Of a stretch of DNA of 64,000 bases, positions 1-10,605 are shown piece after piece (the first letter of the stretch is position 1; every line of letters begins with the position of its first letter). Location of the stretch: NCBI GenBank assembly GCA_029204225.1, contig CM055106.1, positions 33,388,361 through 33,452,360 of the forward strand. Reading direction: 5' to 3'. The translations under genes were made by a program, and so were the position numbers. This DNA is from Diphasiastrum complanatum (lineage: Eukaryota; Streptophyta; Lycopodiopsida; Lycopodiales; Lycopodiaceae). The notes beneath the pieces are model-generated. The model did no database searches and was not told the origin of the DNA. It worked only from the letters and a program-made list of their open reading frames with translations.

Positions 1-1897
1 ACTAGGTAGCGGGCGTGAGTAGGTCGGCTACCATGTGTAGCAGGTGGCCTTCACGCATCGAGCCGCCCTGCGGCGAGGTGCGTTGAGGGCTGCCTGCTAC
101 AAGGTAGCATGCCTGCCCACGCCTGCTAACGGGCATAATTTGCCATTTGGGCCCTTCAACTGCCCTTCAGTTGATTGGTTGTTACATTATGGCTCTGAAC
201 GTTTGTATTTAGAGCCAATGAAAATGTGCTAGCTGTCCACTATCAACCCAAATGCAAATTATGAGCTAGCTCACTCACACTTAGGTGTGAGTGAGGATAC
301 CGGCTTGCCACAAAAGCTTGCTAGTCATGAATGCTTTGAACTTCATTATGCATTGCCTTTGCCATTTTTCGGTTACTTTGCCATGTACGATGGTCGCTAA
401 AACCCTTCACAACCGGTTGTTTGATAAAACCCATACTGACCAGGAAGCGAAGGACGTGGCCACAAGCACATGCGGAATGAAACCAGTTTGCTGGTAGCAG
501 GATAGGCTGCAGCCCTCGTGAGGGGTCCTTTGTGATGGGAACACTGATGACTGCCTGAGAAAGGTATTCTCAGCAATAGAGAGATTGATTCTATAGTGTC
601 TCTTAGCAATCAAAAGATGCTTTTTATATATTTTTTCAATGTTTTCTTACACATGGACCAATCAAAACACTCAAATTTGAAATCTACGTAACGTAACTTT
701 TTGAGTCCACATTCTGATTCCACACTAAAAATGGCATAACTTTTTAGTGGTAGGTCCGAATTTAGCGAAGTTTGGTGCATTGGAAAGTGCTCAACAAGGG
801 CTTTCCAATGATATGTTAAATGACAAACTTTTAAGCTATGATTAAAAAGTTATGGCAAGTCAAAAGTATTAGTGTTATAATATTCTAATAATATAAACTA
901 CATCTTGCACGAATTCTTAAAGGGTCTTTTTGGAGCTCAAAAGTCCTCTAATGTGGATTTGGGTGTGGTTGAAGTTAAAAGTGTGGCTATGTTAAATGCT
1001 ACCACCCTCCTCAAAAGAAATAAATAAACTCCCTAAATAATTCTGGTCTTTTTTTGGCATTTTTTTATCCTGTTTTGGGAGGTGGGAACTTAAAAAAAAA
1101 AAAATACATATAATTAATTAATCATTGTACGATTCACCACGGTTCACCCTTATAATGTTTGAGAACTCACGATTTTCAGATTCTATGATTGTTATTAACA
1201 ACAATGAATTTATTCTATTTCACAATAAGCTTTGACACAATACCTAATGCTCTCCAAATTTAAAACCAAAATACTCATTTTGATAACCTGTAGTCGATTC
1301 CTCTTTGATAAAATTTTGCTGTGAAAGTGCGCTATCTATTAAGGAAGTATGCTACACAATGCACGAGATTACTGGACCTAGATACGCTAATACGAATCAC
1401 AAGCAATGCAACAATCAATCAAACTATAATGGATACAACTCAAAACACTATTGGAAGAACAAAATATCTTTTGTATTTTCTTGTATTGGAGTGAGTCAAC
1501 AGTGCAACACAAACAGTGGCTTGACGATCCTCTTATAATTTTGTTGTTGTTCATTGACAACGTTCTTTATTTCTTCATCGTCTATCTTGTTTTGAATTCT
1601 GGTCCATACTTAGGGATTAAAAGATGGCCTAACTAATCATTACAAGAGAGAAACTACGTGTCTCCTCTTGTAATGTTTCTTATGGCTAAGCGTTGACAGT
1701 TTTGTGTATCATGACTACCAAGCTTTGAATTCAATAATTTGAATTCTTGATAGTTCATCTCAACATTTGTAGGCATTCAATAGTTCGAAAACTGTCCCAA
1801 CTATCGAATCTTCAAATGTCGATGTGGATGGTGCACCGAACTATCGGCTGTTCTAAGAATGTGTCGAAAAGGGTTGGTTGAGTTCACCATCTCCAAC
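1..1897. other. Unassigned flank, probably repeat-derived
   Basis: No frame here shows a recognisable domain. The first 600 bases are relatively GC-rich and carry only short frames. Bases 1080-1190 hold an A run, a TTAATTAATTAA tract and a segment containing accacggttc that resembles 8583-8700. The right end is probably part of the 3' LTR of the minus-strand Copia relic that follows. On the minus strand, 1910-1899 reads as a purine-rich tract and the sequence then starts TGTTGGAG, as an LTR would. The other LTR boundary could not be located. Confidence 0.4.
1638..1675. repeat. Perfect 11-bp stem inverted repeat
   Basis: CATTACAAGAG (1638-1648) and its exact reverse complement CTCTTGTAATG (1665-1675) flank a 16-base loop. 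No gene nearby explains it. Confidence 0.6.
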
Positions 1898-1911
1898 ACT
1901 CCCTCTCAATA

Positions 1912-4614
1912 CAACCTTTCTCCTTTTATCCGACTACCAATTGACGTTCTGTGTTTTGTAAACAGTGGCTTGTCCAACGGTTTGGCCAGCAGATCTGCGA
2001 TCATATCTTTTGATCTCACAAATTCAACACAGAGTTCTCCTTTCGAGATCAGATCTCAAATGTGATGATATTTCAGAGGTATGTGTTTGGTTTTAGAATG
2101 AAAAAACGGATCATCGGCTAAATAAATAGCACTCTGAGAATCCATTTTCATGATGGAGGGATCTTGATGCGGTATGCCAATCCCTTCCAACATCATCTTT
2201 AGCCATATTACCTCATTCGTCGTCGTTGAAACTGCCATGTATTCTGCTTCGCATGAAGACCGAGCTACAGTGTCTACTTCTTGCACGTCTAGCTGATCGC
2301 AGTTCCACATAGTATTGAATATTCACCAGTTATTGACTTGTTGTCGTCTTTGTAGCTAGCCCAACTGGCATTGCTATAGTGTTGTAGGACAAAGTCATTC
2401 TCTCTTTTGTAGATCAATCCAGAATTATAGGTTCCTTTCAGATATTGCACGATTCACTTTGCCATATGCCAATGTTGCATTCCAAGATTGGAGGAAAATT
2501 GACTGAGCGCATAGACAGAGTATGCTAAATTGGGTCTCATACAAACCGTAAAGTACATCAGACTCCCAATTAGATTTTGATATGGGATCCTTTGCATCTT
2601 CTATCTTTTTTCATCCATACTTGGGCAGTCCTGCTTCGACAATCTGGCTCCGACCATCATTCGCGTCGCCTTCTCTTTGCAATCAATCATCCTATATTGC
2701 TTCAACACTTTCTCAGCATATTTGGACTGGTTTAGATGCATAACCCCTCTCTTTCGGTCTCTTTTGATCTGTGGCCCCAGACATTTTGTTGCTTCTCCTA
2801 GATCTATGATTTTGTAATTTACAGATATTTGAGCCTTTGTTTCATTCATCAACGTCAAACAGTTTTCTATCATTAGAGTATCATCCACAAATATTGTCAA
2901 AATCACAAACCTTCCTTCTATCTTTTTAATGTAGACATTGCAGTCAAGTTGTGTTAGATAGAAGTCTAGAGACTTCAGAGACTATTGAGCTTCTTATACC
3001 AAGCTTGTGAGGCCTGCTTTAGACCGTAGATACATCTGTGCAATTGAGATGCATAATTTCGATTGTTCGGGTCTTCATAACCTTTAGACTGCTTCATCGA
3101 AATTTCTTTATCTAAGTCTCCATGGAGGAAGGCTATTTGACATCAATTTGATGTATCTCTAGATCATATTTCATAGCATAAGCAAAGAGCAGTTGGATGC
3201 TCAACATCTTGACCATCGAGGAGTATGTATCAAAGTAGTCGATACCATATCTCTTAGTGTAGCCCTTCGCTACAAGTTGAGCTTTGTATCTTCCGACACT
3301 GCCATCTAATTTAAACTTCTTCTTGTATACCCATTTGCAATCGACTTTCATCTTTCTTTTGGGTAGTGGTTCAAGTGTCTATGTCTGATTATGCTTCATT
3401 GATTCAATCTCTTTTGACATGGCTTGCTTTCAAAATTTGCCCTCAAGATTCTGGATTTCTTTCAGATATGTCATTGGTTCCTCAGTGAAACTGTATAATT
3501 TGAAGTCTGTGTCTTCACTCGACTAAATATTATCAATGAATTTGTCAAGTCTTTGACTTCTTTTTGACCATCTTGGTTGGATTTGTGTCTATCGATGCGT
3601 TTGTTCTTCGAATTCTTCGACATGATGATCTTCTGTCTTCTATTTTAGAGTTTGTGGCTCGACATTCTGATTCAACATTTGGCCTTGAACTCCCTCTTCA
3701 ATTGGTAGTATTGAGAAGACTTCATGGCCTCTTGACTCTCTCATTCCTGGAAATGTTGATTCGTCAAACTTTACATCTGTGCTCATCACCACCTTCTTTG
3801 AGGTTGGCTTGTAGAGTCGATAGTTCTACGAGCCGTTCGAATATCCGACCATCACTATCTACACCGAGTTTTCGTCCAATTTGTTTCTTCTTTCCTTTGG
3901 TATGTGCATGTAAGCTACACACCGAATACTCATACATACGATAGATCGGGCTTCTCACTTGTGCACATTTCGTACGATGTCTTGTTTTCCAATGTTGTGG
4001 TTATCGATCGATTTTGTAGATGAACTGCAGTGGCAATTGCTTTAGCCCAAAACTAACCTGGCAATTGTGCTTGAGCCATCATGCACTTTGCTCTTTCCAC
4101 AAGCATTCTGTTTCTTCTCTCTGCTACACCATTGTATTGCGGTGTATATGCCGGTGTGAATTGATGTTCTATTCCTCTCTCTTGACAGAAGCTCAAAAAT
4201 TCTCCTCCATTGCTGGACCTGAGAGTCTACAATTTTTTCGAAGTCTATCGTTTTGCAAGCGCTACAAATTTCTTGAATGCATCAAACACTTCAGACTTCT
4301 TCTTCAGATAATATATAGTTTTCATCCTGCTGAAATCATCGATGAATGTGAGGAAGTATCTCAATCTGGAAAGAGAGTCGACCTTCATGGGTCCACAGAC
4401 ATATGAATGTACCAATTCCAGGGTGTCCTTGGCTCTCCTTTCTTCATCTGTGACTGGACTTCGATGTTGTCTACCTTTCTGACAGGCTTCGCAGAAGTCA
4501 AAGTCTAGACTTGTAATCTTAAGACAATTCACAAGTTCTTTCTTGCTCATATCATAGAGAGTCCTCATATTTAGATGATACATGCATCTATGCTAGAGAC
4601 GATTCTTGTGAAAA
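1912..4614 (-). pseudogene. Ty1/Copia pol relic (integrase, RT, RNase H)
   Basis: This is a broken Copia polyprotein read from about 4600 down to 1912. At the 5' end an integrase zinc-binding remnant (HLNMRTL, CEACQKG) leads into the core at 4245-4583. The first catalytic Asp is lost there: LVHSYVCGP has Tyr where HSD is expected. RT pieces at 3133-3351 (CKWVYKKKFKLDGSVGRYKA) and 2601-2906 (ILTIFVDDTLM) follow. RNase H at 2056-2310 (SSCEAEYMAVS) continues, past a stop, to an ADLLAKPL motif near 1965. Stops and frameshifts separate the pieces, so it cannot encode an active enzyme. Gag and protease are missing because another LTR begins at 4615. A purine-rich tract at 1910-1899 precedes the probable 3' LTR. 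Confidence 0.88.
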
Positions 4615-5333
4615 TGTCAAAATCATGCTTGATCTAGGCCAAATTCATGTACATGTCTTGATTACACATGTGTGGGGCATGTCCCCACATGTGAATTAAA
4701 TGCATTTATCATTTAGATCAATCATCTAGTATGTACATATCATTTGATTAGAGATCTATTGGCTAAAATGGCCAAAATCTAGTTTTCTAGCTATATGCCA
4801 CTTGGCACCTTTCTAGTGGTAGAATGTGCAACATCTTGAGGTTAGGATTGATCTCCCACTTGTAGAGGTTTGCTCACACGTGTGGAAATGTTTGATGTGG
4901 TTGATGGATCCTTAGGTGAGTAGGCACTCTCACACGTGCCATATCAGTGACTCAGCAGCAGCCCAAGCTCTCCTTCATGTATATATAGTGCCTCATGTGG
5001 CCATAGTGAACATGGAAGCTAAATCTTGGTTTTGGAGCAATTCTAGAGTTTTCTCTCTATTTGTCTTGTGTCTTTATGCATTGATTGGGTTCTAAGCTTA
5101 GTATACTTCATTCTTAACTTGTTGTCCAAAATCTGACAGGTCTTCACACGTGTAAAACCGGCAAGCTTAGTTTTTTATCAACTTGGATTGTTCTTGTTAG
5201 ATTTCTTGATGTAGATGTGAACTAAAAGCTATCTAATCTTGTGTAGATTCATAGATCAATCTAATCTAACACCCAATCACACTTGTGGATCTGATTTGGA
5301 TCCATTCTTGGTCTTTTTTTCTGTACTTTGACA
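4615..5333 (+). mobile_element. LTR, plus-oriented 5' LTR of a Copia-type element
   Basis: The 719-bp segment starts TGTCAAA and ends TTTGACA, a matching inverted terminal pair. It is followed directly by the initiator-Met primer-binding sequence TGGTATCAGAGCC. A TATA box (TATATATAG, 4980-4988) lies mid-LTR. Two G-box motifs lie upstream of it, the exact palindrome CACACGTGTG at 4875-4884 and CACACGTG at 4931-4938. The LTR abuts the integrase relic at 4614, so it inserted into that older element. No matching 3' LTR was found in the window, so the element is incomplete. Confidence 0.82.
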
Positions 5334-5346
5334 TGGTATCAGAGCC
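5334..5346 (+). other. Primer-binding site (initiator Met tRNA)
   Basis: TGGTATCAGAGCC immediately follows the LTR end. This is the standard plant Copia priming sequence and fixes the LTR's 3' boundary and orientation. Confidence 0.88.
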
Positions 5347-7053
5347 AATCACAAGTGCAATTAAGGCATTGACCTAAACTATACCCAAATTGGCAAGTTT
5401 GTGGAAACTAGCTAATATTGAGGTAGCGAGTTTGAATGGATAGCTAGAATTTGTACCAAATCTTGTTGTGGGATGAAGGTGTACTTTCCACACGTTTGGG
5501 GTCGTACAAAACCTGTTTTGAACAGTAAATTTCAGTTTGGTGCATTTTGAGCTTCATACACCCAATTTTGAGTCAATTTAGTGCATTTTTCAAGCTTTCA
5601 CTTGCATTGCTTCTATTCCATTGAATTGTTCTTGGTTTAGATCAATCATATAGATTGATTAAAGCTTTTTTACAGTACATTGAAGTTGATTCTCTGATTT
5701 TTTGAGTGTACATTGAAGTTGAGAGAGAGAGATTGCTATAATCCAAAGATTAAGGAGTGAATTTGCAAAGTTGAGATTGCAATCTATAGATCCATCATTC
5801 AAGATTTGTCCTAGAGTGGTAGGTGTGAAGTACTATACTTTAGGACCATAAATGGATCTACAAAAGATCCACAAGAGTGATTGGATGCTTGCTTAACAAT
5901 CTATCAAAAAACTAGACACAACAAAGTTGATCTAGATTGGCAATTTGACAAACAACAAGCATTAACAATCAAAAGCATTGATAAGCATTGAAATCTGAGA
6001 CCACACGTGTGTAATAAAGGCTGTAGTACGGCCTTCAACCTGAGAAACAAGTAGAAATTGATTTGGTTTCATTTGGATCACAAAAACTCAATGTACATAG
6101 TGAACTAGCTTGAGATTACCAATGAGCTCCAAAAATTTCCTGTCTTCTCACTATGGAGAGAGGGAATACATAGCAAATTCGACTTCCTTCTTGAAGTTAG
6201 GTGGATTTCCAGCATGTAATAAGGAAGTTAACTCACTCTCCTTGACCTAAAATGAAACCCTAGCCTAGATCCTAGAGTTATGCTTGGTAGGTAGCTAGTT
6301 GGTCAAATTTTCACCTTAAACTTAGGTGTAGGTCCTATAAAGTAGGGATGAACACCAAATAGACATGAACAACTCTCTTGACTTGACCTAACCTATATTA
6401 GGAGTGGGTTGCCACATGGAATTTTGGTCATACATATGTGAAACCCAATTATGTACAAAATTTACACTATTCTTCATGGATTTTGATCAAGCTAGATTTG
6501 CCAATTTTTGGCAATTCTTCACACTCCTCATATAAGCTTGATCTATCTACAACTCTCTTTCTAGATGAATGAATGATTTTAGAAGTGTCTAAAAAATCCA
6601 GCTACAAACAAGGAACTTTTGAGACTCTAATAGAGAATGATGTCCATGAAGGATCTTTTAAAGGATCCCTTACAAGATGTTCCACAAATGTGTCTATATA
6701 CATGTAGCACACTTCAAAAACTATACATCATGCCAAGCCATGGATTCCAAGGCATTTTGTGCACTTGAAGATACATCAATTAAACTATTAAGTGCATACA
6801 TAATGTTGTCAAAGACAACTTGCCTTGCTTGATCCATATGATTGAGCCTAGATGGCTCCATCTTGATACCACTTGACGACTCCAAACCATCAATGAATCA
6901 AATAAAGTGTTGATCTAAAGGTGCTTCTTCATGTTTACAAATCTTTCATTCTTGAAAGATCACATTTCCACCATTGACAACTTCTTTGGTGGAAAAGATG
7001 TAGATTCTACAATCTCTACTTGAAGAGCAAAACATTACCATTATTCCTATCAT
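5347..7053. other. Non-coding internal/leader sequence of an LTR element
   Basis: Sequence after the primer-binding site has no gag or pol frame on the plus strand; the longest plausible frame near 6122 is about 41 codons and unrecognised. It carries another exact CACACGTGTG at 6002-6011. It may be the leader of a non-autonomous element. Where the plus-oriented element ends and the minus-oriented gag relic's sequence begins is not visible. Confidence 0.5.
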
Positions 7054-8148
7054 TCAAGGAGGATAATCTTTGGTGCTTACATTGGAATGATCATGCACAA
7101 AGCATGTGGACAGAAATATTTCCAAAGAAAATGATGTTTCATCTTTTATGACTCTATTCAAACTATTACAAAAATAGTTATCCAATGAAATTGCTTTATC
7201 CTCATTTGCAGTAAAGACAGACTTTTTAGCATCATTGAAAGAATGTAAGGCTGAGAAAAAGTCCTTTTCACAAGACATGTGGGAGCTAGCCCCACTGTCG
7301 ATCCACCAATTGTCTCTTGAATTGCTATTGCTTGTTAATGAGGATGTAGATGCCATCAAGAATACATCTAATTCATCCTCCTCCTGCTCCTTTGCAAGAT
7401 TTCCTTGTTTGTCCTCCTCCACTTGTGCTCTTAGCCTCTTGTAACATTCAGATGCATAAAAATGCCCCTTCTTTCCACAAAAGAAGCATTTTTGCTTTGA
7501 CTTGTCCTTTGAGCTTGATGCATCATCCTCTTCTTTGGCCTCCTTTGGATGCTTCTTCTTTCCATTGGTCTTCTTTTTGCCCTTAAATGAGAAATTGGCT
7601 TTCTCATTACCATCCTGCAAAGACAAGGAACTCATCCTAGATTTTGCATGGAGCATCCTACACTCTTCAGCCACTAATACACTATGAAGTTTTTCTATAG
7701 TTGGCAAAGTGTCTTGGATGGAAAAACTTTGGACCAAATTTGCAAAGTCATCTCCTAGACCATTAAGGACAATTTGTACAAGCTCTCCATCATGAATCTT
7801 CTCTCCAATGGAAGCCAACTCCCTATTTAGAGACTTGATTAGTACATAATCTTGTGCACTCTCCTCACTTCTTCTCATGCTTTGCAGAATCTGATTCCTA
7901 AGCATGAGAACCCTCGAAGTGTTACTAGATTCATAGGGGGCAAGCCTAGATCTCTTCTTGTATCTAGCTAACTCCTGTGCACCTAGAGGTTCATCTTCAT
8001 CTTCAATCAAGAACTCATAAAGGTCTTGGAGCACCAAGAGTGACTCCATCCTAACCTTCCAAATAGCATAATTTGTAGAATTCATCTCACTAGCTTCTAG
8101 AAGGTATGCTCCGGCTGATCCCATCTTACTAGTGACTTCTACAAACAA
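7054..8148 (-). pseudogene. Copia gag-protease relic, truncated
   Basis: The 364-codon frame has a Copia gag (UBN2-like) N-terminus (NYAIWKVRMESLL), a Lys-rich linker and a zinc knuckle. It then has the aspartic protease motif DSGASSHM and ends shortly after. Compared with the gag at 11677-14268 it lacks about 31 residues between RLA and YESSNTSR, an in-frame deletion. The knuckle CFFCGKKGHFYASEC has five residues between His and the last Cys instead of four. No integrase, RT or RNase H frame follows toward lower coordinates, and no LTR was found next to it. It may be a gag-only derivative of the same broad family as 19643-22405. Confidence 0.85.
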
Positions 8149-8167
8149 GAAATAGATTTGAATAACT

Positions 8168-8472
8168 TGAAACTCACAAAGGTCTCACACTTGTAGTGTT
8201 TCACTCAAATTTGATTTCTAATCCAACAAATGGACTTATAATCACAGTTCTATCACTCCCTCACAAAGTTGGAATGAAGATAAGATGAAGTGAAAACTAC
8301 TTTTAAACAAATCTTGCCAAGAAATGGATTTGATTGTCTCTAGAAACTCACTAAGGTCTCTCTCTTGTAGTGTTTCACTCAAATTAGATTTCTAATCCAA
8401 CAAATGGACTTATAATCTCAGTTCTAGCACTCCCTCACAAAGTTGGAATGAAGATAAGATGATGTGAAATCT
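8168..8472. repeat. Tandem duplication, ~130-bp unit at 175-bp period
   Basis: The segment starting gaaactcacaaaggtctc at 8168 recurs at 8343 with few differences. Both copies include ccaacaaatggacttataat and cctcacaaagttggaatgaa. It sits in the leader upstream of the minus-strand gag. Confidence 0.85.
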
Positions 8473-8620
8473 ATTAATTAATTAATCAATGGCTCTCTTT
8501 TTTACTTCCCACCCCCAAAAACAGCCCAAAAATTGTGAAATGAGCCAAAAATTCATTAGGAGGGGTTTTGGGGGAGAAATTGGCAAAAAAAAACAATTTA
8601 ATTAATTAATTAATTAATTG
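8473..8620. repeat. Foldback (MITE-like) element
   Basis: The left arm starts ATTAATTAATTAATCAAT and runs through cccacccccaaaa. The right arm ends with ttttgggggag, a poly-A run and TTAATTAATTAATTAATTG. The arms are imperfect inverted copies of each other, giving a ~148-bp palindromic element. No transposase or clear target duplication is visible; the AT-rich termini make boundaries uncertain. Confidence 0.55.
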
Positions 8621-8630
8621 CAAGAACCAT

Positions 8631-8692
8631 ACCACGGTTCATGAACCGTGGTACGGTTCCCAGAACCCACGATTCTGAGAACCGTGGGTTCT
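8631..8692. repeat. Two adjacent hairpins: 22-bp palindrome and 10-bp stem
   Basis: ACCACGGTTC at 8631 begins a perfect 22-bp palindrome ending GGT at 8652. Just downstream, AGAACCCACG (8662-8671) pairs exactly with CGTGGGTTCT (8683-8692). A degenerate related segment lies at 1130-1190. Confidence 0.75.
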
Positions 8693-8700
8693 ATGATAGC

Positions 8701-9999
8701 AATACACTCTTGATATGTTACTTTTTTTGTCTCTCTATTTATGTATATCTTTATGTAGATTTTAGACAAAACTTGTTAATGCTACAACACCATTTAGTAG
8801 CTCACTATATCAACTCTACTACACAAGTTGATTTTGTGAACATTATGTTCATGCATAACTCCAGTGATATAACTCTAGTGATCCCTCTAGATTTGCAATG
8901 CTCACTACCCTCTAGAATACATCACATACTAATGGGACTTGGCACTATGGCATGGGCGCCTTTGAACTACCCTATAGATATCAACTATATCATGCATGAG
9001 TAAATTTTTTTGAGAAAGTTTGTGTACAAATAATAAAGAACTAATGAAATCAACTCCGATGAGATCATGTCATGCTACAAGCAATATACATGGAGCTATG
9101 ATAAGAAAACTATTCTTAAATAGTGTATTAATGCATCATCATGAAATGGATTTTGATCATGTTGGCATGAGTGTAAATCCTCCAATAACCCAATAGTTTT
9201 ATGATATAAAGTGAACAATATTTGGCTCAAAATCAAAACTTTCAATTTAAGACTCATAAATGAGGAAAAAACTTGTGTTCTTCAATGTAATTAGGCTCAA
9301 AGTAACCATCAATTAGAATGCTTATAATATAATGTATGCTCTTTCCTGAATTGAAACGTTGAAATCTTTTTTTTAATGATTTGGGTTATTTGATAAGAGT
9401 ATTCATTTTGTGTATAGCTAGAAGGAGGAGCACATAAACATGTTGGCATCCATGCTTGAAGTGGAAACCTCTAGAGTGCAAGGAAAAGACCATATGATTA
9501 GGTCTTTTTACATATAATGTGCTATACATATACATCATATTGATCGCAAAGTTTTGGTGAAATCAGTTTTGTAAGTGTTATCATTGCATCTAGGATTAAA
9601 GATGTATGAAAGGTTAAAAAAGAATAGTCTAATTACTACAAGATTCCATTGGTGTGCATATATCAATATGTCAAGATTCCATTGGTGTGCATATTTCAAT
9701 AGTCTAATTACTACAAGATTCCATTAGTGTGCATATTCTAATCATGTCAATATGCATAGACAATGCCAAGATGGAACAGTCATCAACATCTAGTGTATCA
9801 TGGAAGAGGCCTAACAGAAATTCCAATTGTAATGTACATTCTCAAATCATTCCATATGCATGATATATTTTAGAAAAACATTGTAGTGCCCACTTTTCTA
9901 TAGTTGCATCATTTTCTATATGAGGACTTAAAAGTGAAACATTTCAAAACCACTTTATTATATAAAAAAAAATCTAATTTTAGCAAAGGTGATGGTAGA
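8701..9999. other. Gene-free AT-rich stretch with a short repeat
   Basis: No domain-bearing frame is visible. Around 9640-9740 the phrase agattccattggtgtgcata occurs twice and a one-base variant once, interleaved with two copies of agtctaattactaca. The rest shows nothing I can name. Confidence 0.45.
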
Positions 10000-10605
10000 T
10001 GTGAGAAATTCAACTAGTTTAGTCATATTTGCTACATTTCTATATTTGGCATTTGAGGCCAATTTTATATTAGACTTAGAGTTTGATTTTTTAAAATTAT
10101 ATCAGTCTAAAAGTATTTGAATAAACACTTTTTGAGAGTGTGGGAAATGTAGAAATCGAGTTTGAATATATTCAAATTTGAATGTTGGGTACATGAATCT
10201 AGTCCTAAAAATAGTTGGGTTTTTCATATTGGAGGAAAACCAAGTGGCAATTTAGGTTTCGGACCTGTTATAAAAGGATGTAACTTGTGGGAAGAGAAGA
10301 TACTCTCTCTCTCTTATCTCATTCATGCTTACACATGGTTCTCTTGGGTTCTACTATCCATTGGTGCACTATACTTGTGATATCTTGCAATTCTATGTGT
10401 AGAATGATCATTAATTGTTATTTTCATATCCACACGTGTGAAATACAGCTAGGGACTAATTGTACGGACAGCAACAGTTATTTATGTTTTAGTTCATGTT
10501 TGATCAATATCTATTAGAGTTTGCATCTCATTTTTTGTGTAGATGCTGATTTTTCTACATTGGCAAGATTGGTGAGTTGCTTATTTCTAAACCCAAGATC
10601 AATTT
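10000..10605 (+). mobile_element. Truncated LTR relic related to the 18390 element
   Basis: It begins TGTGAGAAATTCAACTAG and tracks the LTR at 18390-19041 through TATAAAA (10269-10275), the palindrome CACACGTGTG (10431-10440) and the phrase gatgctgatttttctacatt. Similarity fades near 10605, before the expected LTR end. It lies in opposite orientation at the 3' edge of the minus-strand Copia pol, whose RNase H frame becomes nonsense exactly here. Confidence 0.8.

Noticed and set aside
545-585. Possible hammerhead ribozyme core (ctgatga followed by gaaa)
   Set aside because: The bases between the two core boxes cannot form stem II and no flanking stems are visible. I also looked for hammerhead cores in R1/R2, since some Penelope elements carry them, and saw none.
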